A stretch of 64,000 bases of DNA from Paenibacillus piri (GCF_004354045.1 NZ_SMRT01000007.1:186001-250000), one strand, 5' to 3'; shown: positions 1-10,090, counted from the first letter of the stretch. A program made the numbers and translations. The notes: generated from the letters alone by a model not told the origin.

Positions 1-105
1 AGCGAGCACCGCACTGGCGCTGTACACCATCACGACGCCGATGACCAGCAGCATCAGCGTGCATATCAACATCGTTGCATCCGGAGCAGACCGTGCTTTT
101 CCCAT
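1..105 (-). CDS. spoVE: SpoVE/FtsW-family lipid II polymerase, N-terminal fragment
   Basis: This is the first 35 codons of a gene that runs off the left edge. The start ATG at 105 is preceded by a GAGGTGG ribosome site. The fragment has a short charged N-terminus (MGKARSAPD) followed by a first hydrophobic segment ending in VVMVYSASAVLA. The VYSAS motif after the first membrane helix is typical of SEDS (shape, elongation, division, sporulation) proteins such as FtsW, RodA and SpoVE. These polymerise lipid II into glycan strands. Its place directly after murD and the presence of spoVD in the same cluster favour SpoVE, the spore-cortex enzyme, over FtsW. That choice rests on context because only the N-terminus is visible. 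Confidence 0.78.
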   Translation of the reverse strand, partial: MGKARSAPDATMLICTLMLLVIGVVMVYSASAVLA

Positions 106-159
106 ACATGCCACCTCAACCTTATAAAAATGGTAGGGGCAGGCTTGTATCCCCCCCTT

Positions 160-1584
160 TTACAGGTTATGCACGGACTGCCTAAACATTCTTCCCCTTT
201 CCTCGTAGGAAGGAAACATGTCCCAGCTGGCGCATGCCGGCGAGAGGAGCACAATATCTCCGGCTTCGGCCATAGCCATCGCTTCGCGAACCGCCGTATC
301 GACCGTATCCTGCACATTGTTAGCAGTATCGACCGATTTCACAAGACTCATGCCTGCCAAAGCGGCGACATGGGTAATTTTCTGCTTCGTTTCCCCGATG
401 GCGACTAGGCCTTTCACGCGATCTTGGAAAACCGGCAGCAGCTCCATATAATCCGAGCCCCGATCCAATCCTCCCGCAATGAGAATAATGCCCTGCCGCT
501 CGAACGATTCGATCGTTTTGATCGTCGCCGTAGCGTTGGTCGCCTTCGAATTATTGTAAAACTGTACGCTGTCCTTTGTGGCGACATACTCCAGCCGGTG
601 CTCTACCCCGCGGAATTCGCGGAGCACTCCGGCAATGACATCCAGCGAAACGCCGGCCGTAAACGCCGCGCAGACGGCCGCCAGTGCGTTCTCGATATTA
701 AAGCTGCCAGGAATGCCCAGCTCTGCAACTGTCAGAACAGGATGCAGGACGCCTTGTTTGTCCCGGTATACAATTCGCCGATCGGCTGCAGAAACGCCGG
801 GAGCGTTCATGGAAGGCTGCACAAACATACCGTACGCCAGCTCCTCCTTAATCGAGAAAGGCAGTACCGACGCCTTCACTTCGCCGGCAAGCCGCCGGCA
901 AACGGGGGCATCCCAGTTCAACACCGCTGTATCCTCCGCCGTTTGGCTGGCGAACAGCTTCGCCTTGGAGTCTATGTAATCGTCCATCGTCCCATGGTAG
1001 TCCAGATGAGTTTCATATACATTCAGCAGGCACGCCACCTTGGGCCGGAAATCGCGCGTGCCTTTCAATTGAAAGCTGCTGAGCTCAACCACCATCGTAT
1101 TCTCCGGTCCGGCTTCCAAAGCCGCTTCCGTCAGCGCACGACCGATATTGCCGGCTACAATCGGCTGCTTGTTCGCAGCATCCAGCATCAAGCCGATCCA
1201 TGTGGTGGTGGTCGTTTTGCCGTTAGAGCCCGTAACGCAGATCATCGGAGCCCGGCAGACGTGATAAGCGACCTCCACCTCGGTTACAACCTCGATGTTT
1301 AATTGCCGCGCGCGTTCCACCGGTTCCACGGTGTACGGGATGCCGGGATTTTTGACGACAAGCTTTACATCCTCGTGTATGATGCCGGGCGGATGACCGC
1401 CGCAAATAACAGAAATACCCAGAGCCGTCAATGGTTCGGCTTCAGGGCATTGGTCCAGCTCTTTTTTATCGTTGACGGTCACTTTCGCGCCGTATTCATG
1501 GAACAGCTTCGCTACAGCCACGCCGCTGCGCGCCAATCCCAGAATGACGACATGTTCGTTTCTGTACGTCCGGGGATGCTTCAT
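160..1584 (-). CDS. murD: UDP-N-acetylmuramoyl-L-alanine--D-glutamate ligase
   Basis: Cytoplasmic Mur ligase that adds D-glutamate to UDP-MurNAc-L-Ala using ATP. The 474-residue product has a Rossmann-like N-terminal domain (VILGLARSGVAVAK), the ATP-binding P-loop TGSNGKTTTT near residue 118, and the Mur middle-domain pattern ENALAAVCAAF. The C-terminal domain contains YNNSKATNATAT and ends in LLSPACASWDMF, the typical MurD ending. Length is normal. The ATG at 1584 follows a GAGGTG ribosome site that lies inside the end of mraY, so the two genes are tightly coupled; spoVE follows after a 54-bp gap. Confidence 0.97.
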   Translation of the reverse strand: MKHPRTYRNEHVVILGLARSGVAVAKLFHEYGAKVTVNDKKELDQCPEAEPLTALGISVICGGHPPGIIHEDVKLVVKNPGIPYTVEPVERARQLNIEVVTEVEVAYHVCRAPMICVTGSNGKTTTTTWIGLMLDAANKQPIVAGNIGRALTEAALEAGPENTMVVELSSFQLKGTRDFRPKVACLLNVYETHLDYHGTMDDYIDSKAKLFASQTAEDTAVLNWDAPVCRRLAGEVKASVLPFSIKEELAYGMFVQPSMNAPGVSAADRRIVYRDKQGVLHPVLTVAELGIPGSFNIENALAAVCAAFTAGVSLDVIAGVLREFRGVEHRLEYVATKDSVQFYNNSKATNATATIKTIESFERQGIILIAGGLDRGSDYMELLPVFQDRVKGLVAIGETKQKITHVAALAGMSLVKSVDTANNVQDTVDTAVREAMAMAEAGDIVLLSPACASWDMFPSYEERGRMFRQSVHNL

Positions 1585-1587
1585 TGT

Positions 1588-2550
1588 CTATAACACCTCA
1601 TTCAGATAAAGTCCGATACCCGCCAGCACGATGCCTGTCGCCCAAAAAGTTATAACGACGCGCCATTCGGACCAGCCCACCAATTCAAAATGGTGATGAA
1701 TCGGGCTCATTTTAAATACGCGCTTGCCTCTCGTTTTAAAGGAAATGACTTGAATAATGACGGACAGCACCTCGACGACGAACACGCCGCCGATCAGAAT
1801 GAGCAGCACTTCCGATTTCGTCAATACCGCGACGAGCGCCAACCCCCCGCCAATGCCGAGCGAGCCGGTATCGCCCATGAATACTTTGGCCGGATGCGCG
1901 TTAAATACGAGAAAACCGAGCACCGCGCCGACCATCGCAGCGGAGAAAATAGCGGTGTCGTGCTGCGTCAGGTTCAAGGCAATGATCGCGTAAGCGCCGA
2001 ACGCCACTGCGCTCGTTCCGGCCAGCAGGCCGTCCAGTCCGTCGGTAAAGTTGACGGCGTTGGAAGTCCCCAGCATCATGAGCGCAACAAACGGGTAATA
2101 CAGCCAGCCCATCGGGATGGTATAGTCGATCAACGGAATGCGCAAATCGGTGCTGTGACCGATTTGCGCCAGCAATATACAAACGATGACCGATACGATC
2201 AGCTGACCGAGCAGCTTTTGTCTGGCCGTCAGCCCCAGGGAACGTTTCAGTAAAATTTTAATATAGTCGTCCAAAAAACCGACCAGTCCGTAACCTAACG
2301 ACGCGACCAGCAGAATGACCGTTTCGATGCTCTTATCGGCAAATCTCAGTACAACAAGAGCGAGCGCAAGCAAAATAATCGTACCGCCCATCGTCGGCGT
2401 GCCTGCTTTTTTCAAATGTCCCTGCGGTCCGTCCGTACGGATTTGCTGGCCGAATTTCAGCCTTCTCAAAAGAGGTATAAATAAAGGCCCCATGATGACG
2501 GTCAGCAAAAATGCCGCCCCCAGAGCGATCATGACCACATTAAAATCCAC
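1588..2550 (-). CDS. mraY: Phospho-N-acetylmuramoyl-pentapeptide transferase (MraY)
   Basis: Integral membrane enzyme that transfers phospho-MurNAc-pentapeptide to undecaprenyl phosphate to make lipid I. The 320-residue protein has about ten hydrophobic segments and the family's conserved cytoplasmic motifs: PTMGG near residue 52, FLDDYIK near 92, NFTDGLDGL near 167, and the histidine cluster MSPIHHHFE near 280. The start is a GTG at 2550, chosen because AGGGGG lies eight bases upstream. It sits between murF and murD, separated from murD by only three bases. Confidence 0.97.
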   Translation of the reverse strand: MDFNVVMIALGAAFLLTVIMGPLFIPLLRRLKFGQQIRTDGPQGHLKKAGTPTMGGTIILLALALVVLRFADKSIETVILLVASLGYGLVGFLDDYIKILLKRSLGLTARQKLLGQLIVSVIVCILLAQIGHSTDLRIPLIDYTIPMGWLYYPFVALMMLGTSNAVNFTDGLDGLLAGTSAVAFGAYAIIALNLTQHDTAIFSAAMVGAVLGFLVFNAHPAKVFMGDTGSLGIGGGLALVAVLTKSEVLLILIGGVFVVEVLSVIIQVISFKTRGKRVFKMSPIHHHFELVGWSEWRVVITFWATGIVLAGIGLYLNEVL

Positions 2551-2619
2551 TGTTGTTTCCCCCTAAAACTTATACTACGCAATCATTTTCGCCCCGACCT
2601 CGCTATCGCGTGCAGGCCG

Positions 2620-4020
2620 TTATACTTGCCGGAGCAGCTCTACGACCTGCTCCAGCTTCATGCCCCTCGAGCCTTTGACCAGCACGACGTCGTCAGGCGA
2701 GGCAAAAGAGGCCACTGCCTGAGCCAGACGGCTTTTGTCGTCGAACGCATACACCCGGCCGGGCGCGAACGACTTCGCCGCTTCATCGGCAAGCTGCTTG
2801 GCGAGCGGACCGAACGTATACACGCGTTCGATCTGCTGCGGGTCCAGCATGCGTCCGATTTCGCGATGAAACTCGGCCTCCTGCTCGCCCAGCTCAAGCA
2901 TATCGCCCAAAACGGCGATTTTTCGGCCATAACCCTCCAGCTCGGTCAGCAGCTTGACGGCCGCCCGCATCGAAGTGGGGCTGGCGTTGTACGCATCGTT
3001 AAGAATCGTCAAGCCGGAAGACGCTTTGAGTAATTCGATGCGCATACTTGTCATAACGCTCGCCCGGAGTCCCTCCGCGATGGACGCCGCGGGTATTCCG
3101 AAATGAACGCCTACCGCTATGGCGGCCAGCGCGTTAATCACATTATGAAGCCCGAGCAGCGGAATATAAAATTCCACGCCCGCAAAACGGTTCAGACCGA
3201 AACGGGTTCCTGTCTTCTCCGCTTTCACCGCCACCGGGTAATAGGCATGATGACGGCCGGAACCGAAGCTTACACGGTCATAACGGCTTGCTTTCATCCC
3301 ATGATTCATCCGCAGCTCGGGCAGCATCTGCCCGATTAGCGGCTCATCGCCCAAATAAATAAGCGTGCCGTCCTGCTGAAGCCCTGCCAAAATCTCGGTC
3401 TTCGCCCGGGCGATCTCTTCCCGGGAGCCGAGCTGCAGCAAGTGCGCTTCGCCGATATTGGTTATAACCGCAACCTCCGGCTCCGCAAGCTCGGATAATA
3501 ACCGGATTTCGCCGCGCCCGCTCATGCCCATTTCCAGCACGACGATCTCCGTATCTTCCTCAAGCTGCAGAAGGGTTAGCGGCAGTCCGATATGATTGTT
3601 GTAATTGCCGATCGTCTTGTGCACTTTAAAGCCCGTCGACAGCACGGAGGCCGTCATATCCTTGGTCGTCGTCTTGCCGTTGCTGCCTGTAATGCCGATT
3701 ACCCGGACGTCGAGCTGAGAGCGGTACGACTTGGCGAGCCGCTGCAGCGCGGCGACAGTATCGTCTACAAGAATCAGCGGTACGGACTGCGCCGGCAGCT
3801 CGCGGTCCTTCTGCCATAAAGAAGCCGAGGCGCCTTTGGCAACCGCATCCTCCAGAAACAGATGGCCGTCATACACTTCCCCGATAATCGGCACATACAG
3901 GTTGCCGGGACTCAGCGTCCGCGTGTCATTGGAAACGCCTCGAATAAGCAAATCGTCGGTGCCGCCGACGGCTGTGCCGCCCGCCATTGCGGCTAGTTGT
4001 GCCAAGGTTCGTTTAATCAC
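2620..4020 (-). CDS. murF: UDP-N-acetylmuramoyl-tripeptide--D-alanyl-D-alanine ligase
   Basis: Cytoplasmic ATP-dependent ligase that completes the UDP-MurNAc pentapeptide by adding D-Ala-D-Ala. The 466-residue product carries the Mur-ligase P-loop GITGSNGKTTTKD near residue 110, the central motif GNYNNHIGLPLTLL that marks MurF, and LNDAYNASPTSMRAA in the C-terminal domain. The start is GTG at 4020, seven bases after AAGGGGG. The first eight bases overlap the 3' end of murE, so translation of the pair is probably coupled. Confidence 0.97.
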   Translation of the reverse strand: MIKRTLAQLAAMAGGTAVGGTDDLLIRGVSNDTRTLSPGNLYVPIIGEVYDGHLFLEDAVAKGASASLWQKDRELPAQSVPLILVDDTVAALQRLAKSYRSQLDVRVIGITGSNGKTTTKDMTASVLSTGFKVHKTIGNYNNHIGLPLTLLQLEEDTEIVVLEMGMSGRGEIRLLSELAEPEVAVITNIGEAHLLQLGSREEIARAKTEILAGLQQDGTLIYLGDEPLIGQMLPELRMNHGMKASRYDRVSFGSGRHHAYYPVAVKAEKTGTRFGLNRFAGVEFYIPLLGLHNVINALAAIAVGVHFGIPAASIAEGLRASVMTSMRIELLKASSGLTILNDAYNASPTSMRAAVKLLTELEGYGRKIAVLGDMLELGEQEAEFHREIGRMLDPQQIERVYTFGPLAKQLADEAAKSFAPGRVYAFDDKSRLAQAVASFASPDDVVLVKGSRGMKLEQVVELLRQV

Positions 4021-5506
4021 GATATCGCCCCCTTATCGCTTCCTTGGCCACGAGGCGGTCGTCGAAAGCATGCTTTTTCCCCATGATTTCCTGGTACGTT
4101 TCATGCCCTTTTCCCGCTATCAATACTACATCCTTGGAAGATGCGGCTGCAATCGCTTTATGAATCGCCTCTTTCCGGTCGACGATAAGCTCGTAGCTTT
4201 CGCCCGATAGACCGGCTTCCTTAATGCCCGGCTCGATATCCTCCACGATGCGCTGCGGGTCTTCATTGCGCGGATTGTCGGAGGTGACATATAAATAATC
4301 GCTGTAACGTGCCGTCACGCTGCCCATGACCGGACGTTTCGTACGGTCCCTGTCGCCCCCGCAGCCGAATACGCTAATAATGCGCCCTTCGGCAAACTGC
4401 TTGATGGCGGACAATGCCTTATCCAAGCCGTCGGGGGTATGCGCATAGTCGACAAGGACAAGAAAATCTTGCCCTTCGTCCACCACTTCCATCCGCCCGT
4501 CGACGGAAGCGACCGACTCCAGTCCCTGCTTGACGGCTTCGAGCGGAATGCCCTCCGCCAAAGCGGCGGCGATGGCTGCAAGCGAGTTATACACATTAAA
4601 CCGGCCGATCAGCTTCGTTTGAATGTCGACCGTACCGCGAAACGTCGTGCAGTGGAACGCCGTACCCTTTGACGTCATCCGGATCCCGTCAGCCCGCACA
4701 TCGGCCTCCCGGTCGATGGCATACGTAATGACCTGCGCTGCCGTCATCCGGGCAAATTCCGCGGAAGCCGCATCATCCGCATTCAGCACGGCATAACGTT
4801 GTTCGTCCGCGCTGCCCGAATAATCGTTGCCGAGCCGGGCAAACAGCAGCCCTTTGGCTGCCTGGTAACGTTCCATCGAGCCGTGATAATCCAGATGATC
4901 CTGCGTCAAATTGGTGAAAACGCCCGTCCGGAAGCTGCAGCCTTTCACTCGGCCCAAATCCAGTCCGTGCGAGGAAACCTCCATTACGCAATAGTCCACA
5001 CCTTGATCCGCCATACGCCGGAGCAGGCGCTGCAGCTCCGAGGCTTCCTGGGTATTGGTCGCCTGGTTGGGAATGCGCTCGGAGCCGATTTTAATTTCGA
5101 TATTGCCCATAAGTCCCGTCGAGTAGCGGCTGCTGCTCAGAATTCGCTCCAGCAAATAGGTCGTTGTCGTCTTGCCGTTCGTTCCCGTTATGCCAATGAC
5201 CTTCAATTCCTTGCTCGGATAACCGTAAAAATGGTTGGCGATAACGGCCATTGCAAACCGCGAATCCTTCACAATCAGCTTCGGCACATCCGCTTCGACT
5301 TCATGCTCCGCCACCAAGGCGACCGCTCCGCGCTCTACAGCTGCCGCAGCGAACATATGTCCGTCAGCGGCGAAACCGGGAATGCAAAGAAACAAATCGC
5401 CCGGCTGCACTTTGCGGGAATCGGTTTGTATACCGGTAAAGACCGTTTCGCCGTCTCCCGAAATACGGCTTACCGCAAGCAGGGAAGCCAGTTCCTTAAG
5501 CTGCAT
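4013..5506 (-). CDS. murE: UDP-MurNAc-L-alanyl-D-glutamate--2,6-diaminopimelate ligase
   Basis: Adds the third amino acid to the peptidoglycan stem peptide in the cytoplasm. The 497-residue protein has the P-loop GITGTNGKTTTTY near residue 107 and the Mur motif VYNSLAAIAAAL. The C-terminal segment TSDNPRNEDP near residue 407 contains DNPR, the established signature of enzymes that use meso-diaminopimelate rather than lysine. The organism's wall should therefore be the DAP-direct type. The ATG at 5506 follows GGAGGAG. The 90-bp gap to spoVD holds an 8-bp inverted repeat (GATGAAAA/TTTTCATC) but no convincing promoter. Confidence 0.97.
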   Translation of the reverse strand: MQLKELASLLAVSRISGDGETVFTGIQTDSRKVQPGDLFLCIPGFAADGHMFAAAAVERGAVALVAEHEVEADVPKLIVKDSRFAMAVIANHFYGYPSKELKVIGITGTNGKTTTTYLLERILSSSRYSTGLMGNIEIKIGSERIPNQATNTQEASELQRLLRRMADQGVDYCVMEVSSHGLDLGRVKGCSFRTGVFTNLTQDHLDYHGSMERYQAAKGLLFARLGNDYSGSADEQRYAVLNADDAASAEFARMTAAQVITYAIDREADVRADGIRMTSKGTAFHCTTFRGTVDIQTKLIGRFNVYNSLAAIAAALAEGIPLEAVKQGLESVASVDGRMEVVDEGQDFLVLVDYAHTPDGLDKALSAIKQFAEGRIISVFGCGGDRDRTKRPVMGSVTARYSDYLYVTSDNPRNEDPQRIVEDIEPGIKEAGLSGESYELIVDRKEAIHKAIAAASSKDVVLIAGKGHETYQEIMGKKHAFDDRLVAKEAIRGRYRD

Positions 5507-5596
5507 GAGCTCTCCTCCGTTTTTTACACATGGTATCTATTATGGACAAAAAAAGCGCCGATGAAAAGCCTAAATTTTCGAAAACGTTTTTTTCAT

Positions 5597-7549
5597 CTAT
5601 TGCGACTTGGCCGGCGGGTTTTGCGGCCCCGGATCCTTGTCGGATAGATACACCCGAATGGTGGAGCCTTGGTCGACCCGTGTCCCCGCTTTCGGCACCT
5701 GGTTGACGACATAATTGCCGACACCCGATTTGGCCAGCATGAAATTCGAATTCAAATCCTCATAAATATCCGCTACGCTCATGCCTACCAGATTCGGTAC
5801 ATCGACAAGCGGAATGTCTCCGTACACGTATTTGCGCGGCATTTGATCTTTGCGCTGCGGAACATTCATATAGCGCAGCGCATCCTCCATGATGTTCTTC
5901 ACAAGCGGCGCCGCAATCAGCCCGCCGAACTGCAAGCCCTGCGGGTTATCGACAGCCGCATAGACGACTACCTTCGGATCGTCGGCAGGCGCGAACCCGA
6001 TGAACGATACGATATGCTGATCGGCGGAATAGCGTCCGTTTACCACCTTTTGCGCGGTACCCGTTTTGCCCCCGACCCGGTAACCGTCGATGAAGGCATT
6101 GCGTCCCGTTCCATTGGCTACGACGCTTTCCAGCGTTTCTCTAACCTGCTTGGACGTCTGCTCCGAAATGACCTGCCGCACCATTTCCGGTTTAACCGAG
6201 TCCACCAGCTCGCCGGTGACCGGATGGTACCAGGCTCTGGCGACATGCGGCTTGAACAGCTTGCCGCCGTTCACTGCAGCCGAAACCGCGGCAATCTGCT
6301 GGATCGGCGTCACCGATACCCCTTGGCCGAACGAAGTCGTCGCCAGCTCGACCGGTCCTACCTTCGGCAGCTTGAACATAATTCCGTTCTCTTCGCCGCC
6401 CAGATCGATTCCCGTCTTTTTGCCGAAGCCGAAATTTGAAATATACTCGAACAGCTTCTCTTTGCCCAGCTTTTGCCCCATCGCCACAAAGCCGGGGTTG
6501 CATGAATTTTCGACGACCTGCTGGAACGTTTCGCTGCCGTGTCCCTGACGCTTCCAGCAGCGGAGACGCGCTCCGGCAACCTCGATCCAGCCCGGGTCGT
6601 AGAACGGATCGGTCAGCTTTACCTTCTTCTCTTCGAGAGCTGCGGCCAACGTAATAATTTTAAACGTGGAACCCGGCTCGTAGGTCATCCAGATCGGCAG
6701 ATTGCGGTCATAGCTTTCCTTCGGAAATTCTCTGAAATTGCCCGGATCGTAGCCCGGTCTTGCACCCATCGCCAATATTTCCCCGTTGTTCGGGTCCATC
6801 ATAATGGCAATCGCATGATCGGCCTGGTATTTAAGCATCGTCTGATCGAGCTCCCGCTCCAAAACCGATTGCAGATGGCCGTCTATCGTAAGCTGCAGGT
6901 TCATTCCGTCCAGCGGCTTGGAGTATGTGTCGTTCGAGTTCGGCATGAGTCTGCCCGCCGCATCCGACAAGAAGGAAATGCTGCCGTTAACGCCGGTCAG
7001 CAGCTTATCATATTTTAATTCTATGCCCGTCAAACCTTGATTATCAATGCCGGTAAATCCGAGAACGTGAGCGGCCAGCCCGCCGAACGGATATGTGCGT
7101 TTATTATCCTCGGCGACGACAATGCCCTGCAGCTTCATGGAACGGATTTCGTTCGCTTTTTCCTGCGTTATTTTGCGTCCTCCCGGCTGGATGCGGACGA
7201 TTAATTGTCTTTGGGTAATTTGCTTCAGCACGTTTTCAACCGGAACCTGAAGGCTGGCTGCGAGCTGAGCCGCAGTCGCTTGCGGCTCCTTGATTTGCGC
7301 CGGAATCGCCATTACGGTTGGCGAGCTGATATTGTAAGCAAGCTTCTCGCCGTTCCGGTCGAGAATCTCGCCCCGTTTGGCCGCAAACGGGATGTTGCGC
7401 CTCCATGAATCCTCCGCCTTGGCTGCCAATTCCGGTCCCATCCATATTTGAACATAACCAAGCCGCACGATCAGTGCGAAGAACAGAACCGTTCCCACAA
7501 TCAATGCGGCGAATAGTCGACGGCGAACTGTAACATTCGATGCCCTCAT
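5597..7549 (-). CDS. spoVD: Stage V sporulation protein D (class B penicillin-binding protein)
   Basis: Membrane-anchored transpeptidase predicted to crosslink cortex peptidoglycan with SpoVE during sporulation. The 650-residue protein has one N-terminal membrane helix (about residues 11-32), a dimerisation domain, and the transpeptidase motifs S294-T-F-K297, S349-C-N351 and K495-T-G-T. A single PASTA domain follows at about 580-645. A single PASTA domain and the position before murE match B. subtilis SpoVD, whereas PBP2B has two. The ATG at 7549 follows GGGAGGGG. The 177-bp gap upstream could hold a sporulation promoter, but only a weak TTGACA-N17-TTTATA match is visible. Confidence 0.93.
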   Translation of the reverse strand: MRASNVTVRRRLFAALIVGTVLFFALIVRLGYVQIWMGPELAAKAEDSWRRNIPFAAKRGEILDRNGEKLAYNISSPTVMAIPAQIKEPQATAAQLAASLQVPVENVLKQITQRQLIVRIQPGGRKITQEKANEIRSMKLQGIVVAEDNKRTYPFGGLAAHVLGFTGIDNQGLTGIELKYDKLLTGVNGSISFLSDAAGRLMPNSNDTYSKPLDGMNLQLTIDGHLQSVLERELDQTMLKYQADHAIAIMMDPNNGEILAMGARPGYDPGNFREFPKESYDRNLPIWMTYEPGSTFKIITLAAALEEKKVKLTDPFYDPGWIEVAGARLRCWKRQGHGSETFQQVVENSCNPGFVAMGQKLGKEKLFEYISNFGFGKKTGIDLGGEENGIMFKLPKVGPVELATTSFGQGVSVTPIQQIAAVSAAVNGGKLFKPHVARAWYHPVTGELVDSVKPEMVRQVISEQTSKQVRETLESVVANGTGRNAFIDGYRVGGKTGTAQKVVNGRYSADQHIVSFIGFAPADDPKVVVYAAVDNPQGLQFGGLIAAPLVKNIMEDALRYMNVPQRKDQMPRKYVYGDIPLVDVPNLVGMSVADIYEDLNSNFMLAKSGVGNYVVNQVPKAGTRVDQGSTIRVYLSDKDPGPQNPPAKSQ

Positions 7550-7726
7550 AACCGTTCTATCCCCTCCCGAATGGTTGTCTGGAAGTCATTGCGGCAAAGG
7601 CATTTGCCGGTCAGACTTATAGATAGTTTCATTCCAGATTATTCGGGACAACCAGGGGTTAGAACAAGCTGTCCTATAAATTGTACCGGACGGCGGCTGT
7701 CAAACGCTGTCCGGATGCCCTTCTCC

Positions 7727-10090
7727 TTACTGTTTAGGCGGATGAACCGCCTTCTTGGCCGTCTCCTGGGATTTCGACGCATCCGGCTGCTTGGCCGAGG
7801 CCGTTTCGTTTCGTTTGGCCGAATCTTTCGGGTCGGGTTTATCGCTGCCGCCGGTCTGCTTATCCGGCAATTTATCGGACTTGGCCGGCGTACCGTCGGA
7901 TACCGGCGTTTGCAGCAGCTCCTGATACGGCTTCAATTGCAAAGTGAGCAGCTTGCTGTCCCCTTCATTGGCCAACGACTGGGATGCGACATAGCCTTCC
8001 CCGACGGATTGGCATTTCAGCTTCATAAAGGAGCAGACCTCCAGCGCGTCTCTTAACGATTTGCCGGTCATATCCGGAATCGACACATCGCCGGAATCCT
8101 GCATCGATACATAAATTCGTTGCGTCGAACCTATTTCAGTACCTGCCAGCGGAGTTTGGGCTATAATTTGACTCCCTTTGCCGACCGTTTCAACGATGAC
8201 CCCGTACTTATTCATTGTCGTTTTGGCCTGTTCGACCGTCATGCCGGCAAGATCGGGCACCGTCGTTTTCGTCTCTTTATCGGTCGTTTTCATCTGCTGC
8301 GACGAGGACGGCACTCCCATATAGCGAAGCGTCTGGGATACGATTTCTTTAAATATCGGAGGCGCGACCTCGCTGCCGCCATGGAAGTCCCCGCCGAGAT
8401 CCGGTTCGTCCGCAATGACCGTAACCAATATTTTCGGGTCCTCCACAGGCGCGTAGCCGATAAAGGAAATAACCCACTTGCCGCTGGCATACCCTTTGCC
8501 GCCCGGGTCCACCTTATTCGCCGTGCCGGTTTTACCGGCGACGCGATAGCCATCGATATAAGCGTTTTTCCCTGTACCGATTGCCTTGTCGTTAACTACT
8601 TGTTCCAAATATTCGCTGACCTGACGGGCGGTTTTCTCCGATACGACCTGGCGCACCACCTTCGGCTCGAACGTCTGAATCGGCTGCTTCGTTTTCGGAT
8701 CGTAAATTTCTTTGACGATATGGGGCCACATTAATTTCCCGCCGTTGGCGATCGCCGCATAGGCAGCCGTCTGCTGGATAGCCGTTACGGTCAGTCCCTG
8801 GCCGTAAGTTGCCGTTGCATACTCGGCCGGATACTTCATCTTGACGATTCCCGCAACCTCGCCGGGAAGGTCGACGCCCGTCTTGACGCCGAAGCCGAAT
8901 TTATCGATATATTCCCTGAGCTTGGTTTGTCCGAGCTTCTCGGTGCCGAGCTTGACGAAAGCAACGTTACTCGAACGCTTCAAGCCGTCCAAATACGAAA
9001 TAGGTCCCCAGCCGGAAATATTCCAGTCATGCAGCCGCTGCCCCGGCACTTGAATCGAACCGGATTGATACATTTCCGTCGGATTAAACAAGCCTTCCTC
9101 AACCGTGGCCGCCAAGGTAACCAATTTGAATGTGGAGCCGGGTTCATATTGCGAAGCGACGGTATGATTGATAAAGTCCGATTGGTTCGTCGTTTCCCAG
9201 TACCGGTTCGGATTAAAATTCGGGAAGTTCGACATGCCCAAAATTTCCATCGTTTTCGGATCGACCGCAATGGCCATCAAGCTTTTGGGACGATATTTAT
9301 TGTAATATTTCTCCAGCGCACTCTCTATGTAAAATTGGACGTTTTTGTCAATCGTCAGCTTTACGTTGCTGCCGTCTATGGCCGGCTGGTAATTCACTTT
9401 CGCATCCGGCAGCTCTACGCCGTTGCGGTCCTTCTCATAGCTCCGGTTGCCCGGCGTCCCTTTCAAATATTTATCAAGCAGCGCTTCGAGTCCCATGACC
9501 GGCTTGCCTTCTTTATCGCTGTATCCAAGAAGATGAGAGGCCATCGTCCCTCCGGTATAAAACCGCTTTTGTTCCTTTTGCAGGTTAATGCCTACATACT
9601 TCTGATTAGTTTGAGCCTTTAATTCTTCGATAAGCTTGCGTATTTGATCCGCGATTTCGGCGTCGACCTTCCATCCTTCGTTGCGGATTTCCACCTGCGG
9701 GAACAATGTCCCGTCATCGCGGGTTTTATTGATTCTCGCCCTGATTTTATCTTCCAAGGCCGCCAACGCAGCCGGATCGTCGGAAGTTTTCAAAATGTCC
9801 GCAAGCCCTTTTACAACCTGGGTTTCGATGTTTTTGCTTTTGATCGTTTTCGGAACAAGCGCTACCGTAAAAGCAGGCGCATCCTCCGCCATCATTTTTT
9901 CGTTGCGGTCCACAATCGAGCCGCGAACCGGGCGGAGCACCTCCTCGGCTTCCCACTTTTCCTGCGCCTCGGACAGCAGCCCCGCCCCTTGCACGACTTG
10001 AACCCAATACAATCTGCCCACTAGAGCAACAAAAAGGAGGGTAAATACCCCCCCTATTAGCAAAGATCTCAACTTCACCTTCTTGTTCAT
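7727..10090 (-). CDS. pbpB: Division-specific class B penicillin-binding protein (PBP2B/FtsI type)
   Basis: Septal peptidoglycan transpeptidase working with FtsL and FtsW. The 787-residue protein has an N-terminal membrane helix (about 10-33), a dimerisation domain, and active-site motifs S319-T-F-K322, S383-S-N385 and K520-T-G-T. Two PASTA domains lie at about 610-675 and 676-735. Beyond them is a tail of about 50 residues rich in Lys, Asp, Pro, Ser and Thr, which looks unstructured and makes the protein longer than the roughly 716-residue B. subtilis PBP2B. It follows ftsL, as in other dcw clusters. Confidence 0.93.
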   Translation of the reverse strand: MNKKVKLRSLLIGGVFTLLFVALVGRLYWVQVVQGAGLLSEAQEKWEAEEVLRPVRGSIVDRNEKMMAEDAPAFTVALVPKTIKSKNIETQVVKGLADILKTSDDPAALAALEDKIRARINKTRDDGTLFPQVEIRNEGWKVDAEIADQIRKLIEELKAQTNQKYVGINLQKEQKRFYTGGTMASHLLGYSDKEGKPVMGLEALLDKYLKGTPGNRSYEKDRNGVELPDAKVNYQPAIDGSNVKLTIDKNVQFYIESALEKYYNKYRPKSLMAIAVDPKTMEILGMSNFPNFNPNRYWETTNQSDFINHTVASQYEPGSTFKLVTLAATVEEGLFNPTEMYQSGSIQVPGQRLHDWNISGWGPISYLDGLKRSSNVAFVKLGTEKLGQTKLREYIDKFGFGVKTGVDLPGEVAGIVKMKYPAEYATATYGQGLTVTAIQQTAAYAAIANGGKLMWPHIVKEIYDPKTKQPIQTFEPKVVRQVVSEKTARQVSEYLEQVVNDKAIGTGKNAYIDGYRVAGKTGTANKVDPGGKGYASGKWVISFIGYAPVEDPKILVTVIADEPDLGGDFHGGSEVAPPIFKEIVSQTLRYMGVPSSSQQMKTTDKETKTTVPDLAGMTVEQAKTTMNKYGVIVETVGKGSQIIAQTPLAGTEIGSTQRIYVSMQDSGDVSIPDMTGKSLRDALEVCSFMKLKCQSVGEGYVASQSLANEGDSKLLTLQLKPYQELLQTPVSDGTPAKSDKLPDKQTGGSDKPDPKDSAKRNETASAKQPDASKSQETAKKAVHPPKQ

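Noticed and set aside
424..1302. A 292-codon open frame on the plus strand opposite murD
   Set aside because: It lies wholly within murD on the other strand, has no ribosome site and encodes an Arg/His-rich, low-complexity product typical of antisense shadow frames in GC-rich genes.
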